Position numbers and translations under genes: made by a program. Below are positions 1 through 6,274 of a stretch of DNA of 6,274 bases, one piece after another (positions within the stretch are counted from its first letter, which is position 1; every line of letters starts with the position of its first letter). The DNA is taken from assembly GCA_902792495.1 (NCBI GenBank), contig CADBAC010000076.1, positions 1 to 6,274 on the forward strand, written 5' to 3'. The stretch comes from Ruminococcus flavefaciens. GTDB lineage: Bacteria; Bacillota; Clostridia; Oscillospirales; Ruminococcaceae. Under the pieces are notes generated by a model that made no database searches, had not been told where the DNA came from, and saw nothing but the letters and a program-made list of their open reading frames with translations.

Positions 1-1188
1 GATTCCGCTTCCTTCGGTGTTCCTTGAATTTGAACCACGCCAGAAACTTCCGAATACAAAGGGCAGTTCAGTCTCAGGCAGAAGCTGACCTTTATTTCGT
101 ATCGAGATGCTTGTGCCGTCATCCTGTCTGCGCATAGAAACGGTAATACCCTTGCCGTTTCCATATTTCACAGCATTTTCGATGATCTGGGAAATAATGC
201 GGAAAAGCCCGTACTTGTCGCTTTCGATCATCGGGTCGCCTGCACAGGTGACTTCAAACGGTATCATGCTTATCTTCATTCTTCCCGAATATTCGCTGAG
301 GGTCAGTTCACAGAGTTCTCTCAGGTAGAATTTGCTTATCTCAGGGACGTAAGCATTTACCGATTCAGAAGCAGTACCGATAAGTTCAGCGGTAAGAGCT
401 TCTATTTTTTTTGTGTTGTTGCGTATCTTCTGAGCGATATCAACGTGGTCTGAATAAAGACCTGTTTCAATGGCGTCGGCATACAGGCTTATATTGGTCA
501 CAGGAGTTTTGACACCGTGAGCAATTGAAGCGATAAGAGTCTGCCGCTGATACTCAAGTTTTTCATTCTGCCGTCTTTCGGTCTGAAGCACATCCGTCAG
601 CATATTCATTCCCCATATGAATTTACCGAAGTATTTGTTTCGGGATTCAGGGAGTTTTTCTGCTGTGGGTATCTTGGCGATGTGGGCTGGGTATTCCGAC
701 AATTTCTTGAAAGGGGCGAGTATTTTCACGTTTGTATATATGATGACAGCGCATATGATAAGCCAGAATATGACCATTATAATAATGCAGACTGCTCTCA
801 GCTTTGCAAAAGTCGGTTGTTTGCAGGAATACAGCACGATACCGATAATGTTATCGCTGCTGTTTCTGAGAGTGCATACCGAAGTGCTGCTGTCAACATA
901 TGATAAAAAAGGCTGTGAACTGTCATTCAGTGGAACAAAAGTAATGCTCTCAGGAGCGCTTTTCCCGTAGACAGCTTTCCAATCCGCAAGTTTTTCTTCG
1001 ATTATCCTGTCAGGTGGAACGTCTGAATCTGCGGCTATTTCTGACAGTTCCAGATGGATGGAATTAATGGTTATGTTCCGCTCGGTGGATGACTTATTGA
1101 CAGTACGGGTCATCCATACGTTGAAAGCGACCATAATGACAGCGGCAATGGCGGTTATCAGAGCGAGAGGACGTATTATCGGCTTCAA
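1..1188 (-). CDS. Sensor histidine kinase, two-component partner of the adjacent regulator (3' end cut by window edge)
   Basis: A membrane sensor kinase that should autophosphorylate on His and pass the phosphate to the regulator encoded just upstream. The frame is open from a TTG at 1188 to the window edge: 396 residues, lacking perhaps the last 20-40. Seen in order: short basic N-terminus; membrane segment 1 at about residues 7-26; an outside region of about 105 residues with Cys105 and Cys122; membrane segment 2 at about 132-151; a HAMP-like linker; the H-box SIAHGVKTPVTNI with His224; the N-box IIENAVKYG at about 335-343; a G1/F-box region with NKG, FVFGSFWRG; and the start of the G2 box (GSGI) at the edge. 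The TTG start is preferred because GGAGG lies 6 bases upstream and the start overlaps the regulator stop as TTGA, suggesting translational coupling. The residue after the phospho-His is Gly, not the usual Glu/Asp. The stimulus is unknown; the outside region matches no family I can name. Confidence 0.93.
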   Translation of the reverse strand, partial: MKPIIRPLALITAIAAVIMVAFNVWMTRTVNKSSTERNITINSIHLELSEIAADSDVPPDRIIEEKLADWKAVYGKSAPESITFVPLNDSSQPFLSYVDSSTSVCTLRNSSDNIIGIVLYSCKQPTFAKLRAVCIIIMVIFWLIICAVIIYTNVKILAPFKKLSEYPAHIAKIPTAEKLPESRNKYFGKFIWGMNMLTDVLQTERRQNEKLEYQRQTLIASIAHGVKTPVTNISLYADAIETGLYSDHVDIAQKIRNNTKKIEALTAELIGTASESVNAYVPEISKFYLRELCELTLSEYSGRMKISMIPFEVTCAGDPMIESDKYGLFRIISQIIENAVKYGNGKGITVSMRRQDDGTSISIRNKGQLLPETELPFVFGSFWRGSNSRNTEGSGI

Positions 1189-1865
1189 TTTTTGCCTCCG
1201 AATCTGTAACCCGCTTTCCAGACAGTCTGGATAATTTTAGGGTCATTCGGGTCGTCCTCAACTTTTTCACGAAGCCAGCGGATATGTACGCTGACAGTGC
1301 TTGGCTCGGAAAAGCAGTCGGCACCCCATACTTCATCGAACAGCTTGTTTTTATCCAGTATCTCACCCTGATGTTCCATCATGGTTTTAAGCAGTTCATA
1401 CTCTTTAACGTTCAGCTTTATGGAATTGCCGTTTTTGCGGACTTCATGAAGCTGTGTATCCAGTGTGATGCCGCAGCCTGAGAGTTCATGTTTTTCAGCG
1501 ATGGGAACAGTTCTTTTCATGAGTGCCTTTATCTTGGCAATAAGAACCGGAACAGAAAAAGGCTTTGTTATATAGTCATCCGCACCTGTTTCGTATCCGG
1601 TCAGTTTGCTCCGGTCATCGTCACGAGCGCTCATCATAAGCACGGGAGTATCGTAGCTTCTGCGCAGTTCGGTGCAGAAAGAAAATCCGTCCTTTTTCGG
1701 GAGCATAACATCGAGAAGTATCAATCTGTAAGTTTCGGAATCGAGGGCAGAGAGTCCTGATTCGGCACTGTCATACAGGTCAACTGTCATCTCGGCTCTG
1801 CAAAGGAAATCACGGACAAGAGCGCCGAGTTCGGGATCGTCTTCGATCATAAGTATATCTTTCAC
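1185..1865 (-). CDS. OmpR/PhoB-family response regulator (receiver plus winged-helix DNA-binding domain)
   Basis: A 226-residue DNA-binding response regulator, the usual size for the OmpR/PhoB family. The receiver domain (about 1-118) has every key residue: the acidic pair Asp9/Asp10, phospho-acceptor Asp52 in LLDVMLP, Ser79 in the switch position, and Lys101 in ITKPF. The C-terminal winged helix (about 126-223) shows LNVKEYELL, the recognition-helix stretch STVSVHIRWLREKVE, and the typical ending VWKAGYRFG. The start is GTG: a near-perfect AGGAGG sits 7 bases upstream, and the nearby ATG in the spacer is out of frame and closed at once by a stop. The stop overlaps the kinase TTG start by four bases, so the two products are surely a pair. 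Its own promoter appears to lie in the 53-base gap upstream. Target genes are not shown by the sequence; the adjacent ABC operon is the natural guess. Confidence 0.97.
   Translation of the reverse strand: MKDILMIEDDPELGALVRDFLCRAEMTVDLYDSAESGLSALDSETYRLILLDVMLPKKDGFSFCTELRRSYDTPVLMMSARDDDRSKLTGYETGADDYITKPFSVPVLIAKIKALMKRTVPIAEKHELSGCGITLDTQLHEVRKNGNSIKLNVKEYELLKTMMEHQGEILDKNKLFDEVWGADCFSEPSTVSVHIRWLREKVEDDPNDPKIIQTVWKAGYRFGGKN
1195..1199 (-). promoter_or_regulatory. Ribosome binding site deciding the TTG start of the histidine kinase
   Basis: GGAGG lies inside the last codons of the response regulator gene, with six bases between it and the TTG at 1188-1186. No ATG occurs in the kinase frame before the first membrane segment, so this site is the main reason to accept TTG as the start. 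Confidence 0.7.
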
Positions 1866-1872
1866 AGCATCA

Positions 1873-1878
1873 CCTCCT
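1873..1878 (-). promoter_or_regulatory. Strong ribosome binding site of the response regulator
   Basis: The strand reads AAAAGGAGGTGATGCTGTG; AGGAGG with its flanks is almost fully complementary to the 16S rRNA 3' end. Seven bases separate it from the GTG start. It lies only four bases downstream of the promoter -10 element, so a transcript from that promoter would begin in or at the edge of this site. Confidence 0.9.
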
Positions 1879-1882
1879 TTTC

Positions 1883-1911
1883 ATTATATCATGCATAGGA
1901 AAAATAATCAA
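1883..1911 (-). promoter_or_regulatory. Sigma-A-like promoter for the regulator-kinase pair
   Basis: In the 53-base gap between the lipoprotein stop and the regulator start: a -35 TTGATT (1911-1906, four of six to consensus), a spacer of exactly 17 bases (1905-1889), and a perfect -10 TATAAT (1888-1883). TG one base before the hexamer makes it an extended -10. This would allow regulator and kinase expression independent of the upstream ABC genes. The expected start, about 6-8 bases past the -10, is near 1877-1875, inside the Shine-Dalgarno. I see no operator-like repeat around it and no terminator before it, so read-through from the lipoprotein gene is also expected. Confidence 0.68.
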
Positions 1912-1918
1912 GTATGGC

Positions 1919-3310
1919 TCAGAATGTACCGAGATCGATAAATTCGGGAGTATCCTGTACGCCTTCATTTCCGACAAGATCGGCCTGAAGAGTACGGCTT
2001 TCATGATCTGCTATCAGCATGAATATCATGTCGTCATTACGGATCCTTGTGATCGGAGTTCCGTGTTTTTCGTATGTAAGTATCTCCTTTAAGCGTGACT
2101 GATCTATGAGATCGTTTCCGCCGAATATCTCCTCTGATTTTATCCATTTGAAGTATTCGGAGTTCAATGTATTATTTTTCCGTGTTATCATGTCAGGCAT
2201 ACCATACGCTGTCAACTGGTTTACAGCAACAAGGCAGTCGCTGAAATTGTTTCCGAGACCGTCTAACAGTTTCGTATCCTTATCTCTGAGGATGTACTTT
2301 CTGTTGTCTTCATCACAGCATAACTCAGCGGAGTAGGAGTGTGTACTGTCTGTCAGAAAAACACTGTATGACTTATTGAACTTATCTGCTTCCGAGATGA
2401 TCTGCTTTGCGGTATTTTCAGCATTGTCGCAGTTCTCAATGGCATTTCTGAGTGTGAAGGTGCATGATACCTCAGAGACGGTTTTTTCATTACCCTCGTT
2501 AAAATAAGAATTCATCAGTGACACTAAAACTCCCTTATCGTTAACGGCAGTGTTCACATTCAGGATTCCGAGAGATGTCAGGGAAGTAATGGTGCTGTCG
2601 GGATTTTTCATTCTGAGAACGCAGTGATCCTCTGACAGATAATCGCCATTTCTGCCGTAAGATACGGATACGACAGCTGATAACTGTTTGTGTGACTTAG
2701 TTCTTTCACCGCCTACAGATACGGCATATCCTACAGAATCAGTAAGCAGATCGGGGGCAAGCTGTAAGAGGAGCGCTTCGTACTCTGACAATACACCGTC
2801 ATTTGGTGCAATGTCCTTTGTATTGCCGAAAACAGAACCGAAGCCTTCAAGTTCGTCACGGTATTCCTCGGGAAGCGTATGGAGAATACTTGTAATCTTT
2901 GAGTGGAGGACACTGCTTCTCTGTGTTTTTTTTACATCGGTCATAGAGGCGATAATAAGGTCGGAGAGGAAAGCGTCTGCTTTCTTTTCAAAACCGGGAT
3001 CAGCTTTCAGCACAGTTTCCGCATAAGATCTTCCCGCATTGTAGTGATCGCCTGAGGTAAGATCAAGAGAAACATCGAAATAATGCTCTTTTTTTCCTAT
3101 AATGCAGAGTCCGTCATCGGATACAAAATTCTCTGAGGTTTCCTCCTTTGTCGGAGGGATGCTGCTGTAGTCATTATAATTGAAGATATCGCCGACAGGT
3201 TCAAGAGTGCTTTTATCGGTTTCCGGAAAAACGAAATCATCATATGTGGTGGTACCGCATCCTGTCAGTGATAAAAACAAAAGTGCAGCGGCAATTGCAG
3301 TTTTTTTCAT
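1919..3310 (-). CDS. Lipoprotein resembling C45 / acyl-CoA:6-APA acyltransferase Ntn hydrolases, probably catalytically degenerate
   Basis: A 463-residue exported lipoprotein. Seen: Lys-Lys N-terminus, hydrophobic core and lipobox LTGC with Cys18 as the lipidated residue, then a polar linker to about residue 70. The remainder follows, by my reading, the layout of the C45 peptidase / isopenicillin N acyltransferase family: a helical start (HYNAGRSYAE at about 89-98; PEEYRDELEGFG at about 147-158), the place for the nucleophile near 192, NVNTAVNDKGVLVSLMNS (about 251-268), LRNAIENCDNAENTAKQI (about 287-304), SAELC (about 327-331), and a C-terminal IDQSRLKEILTYEKHG followed by beta strands. At the nucleophile position I see Ser192 (D-SVGYAV) where the family has Cys, and the downstream Arg and Asp of the active site look replaced by hydrophobic residues. 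It may be a binding or sensing pseudoenzyme, or use Ser. Seven further Cys are present. The start is taken at ATG 3310 (GGGGTGG, 8-base spacing) rather than GTG 3322. The family assignment is from remembered motifs, moderately sure; the lipoprotein call is firm. Confidence 0.75.
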   Translation of the reverse strand: MKKTAIAAALLFLSLTGCGTTTYDDFVFPETDKSTLEPVGDIFNYNDYSSIPPTKEETSENFVSDDGLCIIGKKEHYFDVSLDLTSGDHYNAGRSYAETVLKADPGFEKKADAFLSDLIIASMTDVKKTQRSSVLHSKITSILHTLPEEYRDELEGFGSVFGNTKDIAPNDGVLSEYEALLLQLAPDLLTDSVGYAVSVGGERTKSHKQLSAVVSVSYGRNGDYLSEDHCVLRMKNPDSTITSLTSLGILNVNTAVNDKGVLVSLMNSYFNEGNEKTVSEVSCTFTLRNAIENCDNAENTAKQIISEADKFNKSYSVFLTDSTHSYSAELCCDEDNRKYILRDKDTKLLDGLGNNFSDCLVAVNQLTAYGMPDMITRKNNTLNSEYFKWIKSEEIFGGNDLIDQSRLKEILTYEKHGTPITRIRNDDMIFMLIADHESRTLQADLVGNEGVQDTPEFIDLGTF

Positions 3311-3315
3311 AAGCT

Positions 3316-4074
3316 TTACCACCCCAGTTCGCTCAGCCAGTGATGGAGTTTTCTTTCTCTTGAAGGAATCTCATCATTATCTTCAAGTTTGCCGAGAAGC
3401 AATTCTCCCTGTATACCGCCGTCCATCAGGTAGATCACTCTGTTGCTGTAGGAGGCGACTCTTTCGCTGTGAGTGACCATGAGGATAGTGCTTCCTTCCT
3501 TGTTGGCATTATTCAGTTCACGCATAACATCATTGGAAGCTTTGGAATTCAGCGCACCTGTGGGTTCGTCTGCAAAAATGATCTTAGGCGAATTGATAAG
3601 GGCACGGCAAAGGCAGGCACGCTGAAGCTGTCCGCCGGAAATCTCTGTAATTTCCTTAGAAGCGGTGTCGATTATGTCAAGCTTTCTCATAAGTTCATCA
3701 GCACGGCGGTCAACGGCTTTTTTGTCAATACCTGCCTGATAACCGGGGAGTATGATATTATCCATGATACATAGGTTCTTCATCATGTACATCTGCTGAA
3801 AGATAAATCCCATTTTCCGCAGTCTCAGTTCAGTGAGTTCATTTTTTGACATAGTATTGATATTTATGCCCTCGAATTCTACAGTTCCCGATGAAGCAGG
3901 GTCCATACCGCTGATGGTATAAAGCAGTGTGGATTTACCGCTTCCGCTTGGTCCCATTACGGTGACGAACTCACCCTCTTCGATATCAAGGTCGATATTG
4001 CAGAGAACGTTATTGCTGACTGAACGGACGATATAAGTTTTGCAGAGATCTCTTACTTTTAGCAATAGACTCAT
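3316..4074 (-). CDS. ABC transporter ATPase, MacB/LolD/BceA type
   Basis: A 252-residue cytoplasmic ATPase that should power the FtsX-type permease encoded just upstream. Motifs in order: aromatic A-loop Tyr14, Walker A GPSGSGKST (41-49), Q-loop Gln93 in FIFQQ, signature EISGGQLQR (144-152, Ile in place of the usual Leu), Walker B IIFADEP with Glu170, D-loop region TGALNSK (172-178), and H-loop His202 in VTHS. The TGAL(D/N)SK form is typical of ATPases paired with FtsX-like permeases such as BceA. A 30-residue tail after the H-loop ends in a basic and aromatic stretch (RERKLHHWL...GW). The ATG start at 4074 has GAGGT six bases upstream, overlapping the permease stop region; the gap to the permease is 9 bases. 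All residues for ATP hydrolysis are present. The substrate is unknown; a role in envelope stress or peptide resistance is inferred from context. Confidence 0.96.
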   Translation of the reverse strand: MSLLLKVRDLCKTYIVRSVSNNVLCNIDLDIEEGEFVTVMGPSGSGKSTLLYTISGMDPASSGTVEFEGININTMSKNELTELRLRKMGFIFQQMYMMKNLCIMDNIILPGYQAGIDKKAVDRRADELMRKLDIIDTASKEITEISGGQLQRACLCRALINSPKIIFADEPTGALNSKASNDVMRELNNANKEGSTILMVTHSERVASYSNRVIYLMDGGIQGELLLGKLEDNDEIPSRERKLHHWLSELGW

Positions 4075-4083
4075 AGTTTGACC

Positions 4084-6274
4084 TCACATTTCTTCGTTTG
4101 TGTTCCTGAGATCGATGCTGCGGATCTTTCTCAGGAGAATGAATGACGGTATGATGATAGCTGTACAGAATATGACGGGGACAGCGACGAAAGTGAAAAG
4201 CGGCATGGAAATGAATCGGAATCCTGTAAGGCTGACTAAATTTTCACAGCATATCTGTGCCAGTTTCAGTCCCAGCGTAGAAGTCAGCAGAATGCCTGCA
4301 ATGATGGAAATACCGCTTAGTATCAGTATTTTCAGAGCCTGCCAGTTCCTGATCGTCTTATCGCTGAAACCTATGTTCATCAGCAGTGATATCTCATGTC
4401 TGTCCTCGGTAATAAAGATATTGAGATAGAGAATAGTTATCAGAACACTTATAATAACAACTGATATGCTGAACGAATACATGATGAAATCTATAACAGG
4501 AGCGAATAGCACGAGATAATCATCAATGAACAATTTTTCATTATAGACAGCATCCTTGCCGTATAGTTCTTTGATCTGAGAAATGACTTCTTCTTTGTTA
4601 TCGGAATCGATGACAGCTGCATAGAATGAGGATCTGTAATCTTCATTTTCAAAAGGATCGTACTCGGGAGACATTATAAAAACAGGCAAGCCCATTTCCA
4701 TAGCGTCGATGAGACCTGTGACAACGAATTGTTCTTTTTTGAATTGTTCATGTTCATTGTAAGATGTGGGGATATCGATCTCAATAACAGAACCCGGAGT
4801 GATCTTCATTTTTTTTGCAGTATGGTATGTTATTGCTATCTCATTGCTGAGAACAGGCGCTCTGCCCGAATGATACTGAAGAGAAGCAGCATCATTCAAA
4901 TAGAAGTAGACAATCGATTCATTATTCTTTCCGTCTGAAGTTCTGAATGAACAGTTGTCGGAGAGATCGAGTTCAAAATGAGCGGGGATATTGTTATCTC
5001 TGAGATCTTCATTTATGAGCTGCTCGATGGAAAGATTTTCGTATCTTGATCTTTCGTCATATGTATCCTGCATTTTTTCAGATAAGAGGCTGTAATCGAC
5101 GTAAAAGTCAGCTCTTGTGACAAATGAGTATTTGAGAAAATTCTTGTTCTCGATAGAGAACCGCATATAAACAGTGAGCAGGATTATAGCGACGCACAGA
5201 GTATATGTAAGGATAAGAAAAATGTATCTCCTGATATTTGAAGTGATATCCGATACAGCAAGGAAAAGCGATACGGGAACAGATTTACTTGAGCGAAGGG
5301 AAGGCGAGTGCTTGGCTGAGAAGTTTTCACCGAGAGTTTCACCGTGAATAGCAGTCATTATAGATATCGTCTTCATTTTTCTCATTGAAAAAAGAGCGAA
5401 TATGATAGTGAATAGAATAATGCCGAGAACAGCTGAAACTCCCATGGTAAGAAGAATAATATCATTCGGTATCGGTACCTGCTTGAAAAGGAGATCACCC
5501 AGATATTTAGTTGCCGGAAAACCAACAGCAACACCGATAACACCGCCGATAACAGAAAAACCGATATATTTTGCACAGAACAGCCATCGGAATTTCAGTG
5601 AATCAACACCGACAGCCCTCATAATACCGATCTCTTTTTCCTGTTCTTTCAGTTCAGCGATAACGGTAAAGCGTATGGTCAGTAAAATGAGAAGGATCAT
5701 AAAAGCGCTGAGAAGTGCAAGAAAGAATGAAACAAGATCAGCTACTACGGTATAAGTGTTCATTTCGTTGTCGAGAAGATATATAGCAGCTCTATACTTG
5801 TATTGATCGAACATCTTGTCAGCCCAAAGCATAAGATTTGTAGGAGAGTCATCCTTGGCTTTCAGGTAGTAATAATCCGAAATAGTGAAGTTTTTCGTTC
5901 TTATTACATCATAATCCGCATCAGAGAGCACGAGACGGGAAAAGATATTATCATAGTCCTTGTAGAAATGACTGATAGTGAATTCATATACGTATCCGAG
6001 AGGGGAGATTATTCTGAACTTATCTCCTTCATTTGCGCCGAACTCAAATTTGAATCTGTAGGATAAGGCAATCTCACCGTTTTTTACATAAAAAGGCATA
6101 TTATTCTGATCGTACAGAAGGTCATGATCATGGGGCTGTTTAGTTATACAAAAGTTTATGAACATCTTATCAGCGCCTTTGTCCTTGCTGAAATCCGAGA
6201 TGTCTATCAATCTGTCCGATATCCGCAGACATTCCTGATGATAGTAATAAGAGATAGCGGGATCACTCTCTATG
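4084..6274 (-). CDS. FtsX/MacB-type ABC permease with two FtsX units (5' end cut by window edge)
   Basis: Membrane subunit of the ABC system. The frame runs open to the right edge, giving 729 visible residues; the first membrane helix must lie outside the window. Visible in order (residue 1 at the edge): the rest of a first extracytoplasmic domain (1-175); three helices at about 178-200, 228-252 and 271-297 with the FtsX motif EKEIGIMRAVG near 212; a single helix at about 348-372; a second outside domain of about 220 residues (373-590); then three helices at about 594-621, 646-674 and 687-715 with EDRHEISLLMNIG near 623. This is a duplicated helix-domain-three-helix plan, unlike BceB, which has one large loop. 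Such permeases act as mechanical transducers on envelope substrates rather than classic import channels. The TTG at 6210 is not the start: it has no ribosome site, and the frame upstream encodes protein-like sequence without a stop. It is followed after 9 bases by the ATPase gene. Confidence 0.93.
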   Translation of the reverse strand, partial: IESDPAISYYYHQECLRISDRLIDISDFSKDKGADKMFINFCITKQPHDHDLLYDQNNMPFYVKNGEIALSYRFKFEFGANEGDKFRIISPLGYVYEFTISHFYKDYDNIFSRLVLSDADYDVIRTKNFTISDYYYLKAKDDSPTNLMLWADKMFDQYKYRAAIYLLDNEMNTYTVVADLVSFFLALLSAFMILLILLTIRFTVIAELKEQEKEIGIMRAVGVDSLKFRWLFCAKYIGFSVIGGVIGVAVGFPATKYLGDLLFKQVPIPNDIILLTMGVSAVLGIILFTIIFALFSMRKMKTISIMTAIHGETLGENFSAKHSPSLRSSKSVPVSLFLAVSDITSNIRRYIFLILTYTLCVAIILLTVYMRFSIENKNFLKYSFVTRADFYVDYSLLSEKMQDTYDERSRYENLSIEQLINEDLRDNNIPAHFELDLSDNCSFRTSDGKNNESIVYFYLNDAASLQYHSGRAPVLSNEIAITYHTAKKMKITPGSVIEIDIPTSYNEHEQFKKEQFVVTGLIDAMEMGLPVFIMSPEYDPFENEDYRSSFYAAVIDSDNKEEVISQIKELYGKDAVYNEKLFIDDYLVLFAPVIDFIMYSFSISVVIISVLITILYLNIFITEDRHEISLLMNIGFSDKTIRNWQALKILILSGISIIAGILLTSTLGLKLAQICCENLVSLTGFRFISMPLFTFVAVPVIFCTAIIIPSFILLRKIRSIDLRNTNEEM

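Noticed and set aside
170..178. Missing conserved Asp in the ATPase D-loop (TGALNSK instead of TGALDSK), protein residues 172-178
   Set aside because: Asn at this place is, to my knowledge, common in FtsX-associated ATPases of Clostridia, and all catalytic motifs are intact, so it is not reported as a defect.
617..970. Plus-strand open frame of 117 codons
   Set aside because: Lies opposite the histidine kinase, has no ribosome site or family-like sequence, and the minus-strand frame explains the DNA fully.
1094..1366. Minus-strand open frame of 90 codons across the regulator-kinase junction
   Set aside because: Out of frame with both proteins, which have complete motifs here; no upstream ribosome site.
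1896..1918. Possible terminator after the lipoprotein gene (T-run TTTTT on the minus strand)
   Set aside because: No GC-rich stem precedes the short T-run; the stretch is better explained as the promoter spacer.
2688..3026. Plus-strand open frame of 112 codons, Ser-rich
   Set aside because: Antisense shadow of the lipoprotein gene; no ribosome binding site and low-complexity Ser/Arg composition typical of a shadow frame.
3320..3322. GTG as start of the lipoprotein (four residues longer)
   Set aside because: No good ribosome site before it; the ATG at 3310 has GGGGTGG at 8-base spacing and gives a typical Met-Lys-Lys signal peptide. It cannot be fully excluded.
5402..5755. Plus-strand open frame of 117 codons opposite the permease
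   Set aside because: It mirrors the membrane-helix codons of the FtsX unit; no start signal and no recognisable product.
6208..6210. TTG as start of the permease
   Set aside because: No Shine-Dalgarno upstream, the frame stays open to the window edge with protein-like residues, and the fold requires a membrane helix further upstream.
1..6274. CRISPR, insertion sequence, tRNA/rRNA, riboswitch or long repeats
   Set aside because: No repeated units, terminal inverted repeats, transposase-like frames or RNA-like conserved stretches were seen on either strand.

Overview
The window looks like chromosomal DNA of a low-to-mid GC Firmicute, most likely an anaerobic Clostridia of the Ruminococcus / Oscillospiraceae or Lachnospiraceae kind. 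This is inferred from strong AGGAGG-type ribosome binding sites, GTG and TTG starts, tight gene packing, and the style of the histidine kinase and ABC proteins. No marker gene fixes the genus. Every supported gene lies on the minus strand, so transcription runs from the right edge to the left edge. There is no gene-free stretch longer than 53 bases, and I see no RNA gene, CRISPR array, insertion sequence or rho-independent terminator.

In transcription order: (1) a large FtsX-type ABC permease (4084-6274), whose N-terminus lies beyond the right edge; (2) its MacB/LolD/BceA-type ATPase (3316-4074); (3) a lipoprotein (1919-3310) that resembles the C45 / acyl-CoA:6-aminopenicillanate acyltransferase branch of Ntn hydrolases but seems to lack the catalytic Cys, Arg and Asp; (4) an OmpR/PhoB-family response regulator (1185-1865); (5) a membrane sensor histidine kinase (1-1188), whose last residues lie beyond the left edge. 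Gene gaps are 9 bp (permease-ATPase), 5 bp (ATPase-lipoprotein), 53 bp (lipoprotein-regulator) and a 4-base overlap (regulator-kinase).

The 53-bp gap holds a good sigma-A-like promoter with an extended -10, so the regulator-kinase pair can probably be transcribed separately from the upstream ABC-lipoprotein part. Its predicted start site falls inside or at the edge of the regulator's ribosome binding site, which is odd.

The simplest reading is a cell-envelope stress or antimicrobial-peptide type module. The kinase would sense something outside the membrane, the regulator would act on the locus, and the ATPase-permease pair would do mechanical work on an envelope substrate (export, extraction or signalling). 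The lipoprotein would be an extracytoplasmic partner. The unusual part is a probable pseudo-acylase lipoprotein built into such a module; its ligand and job cannot be read from the sequence.
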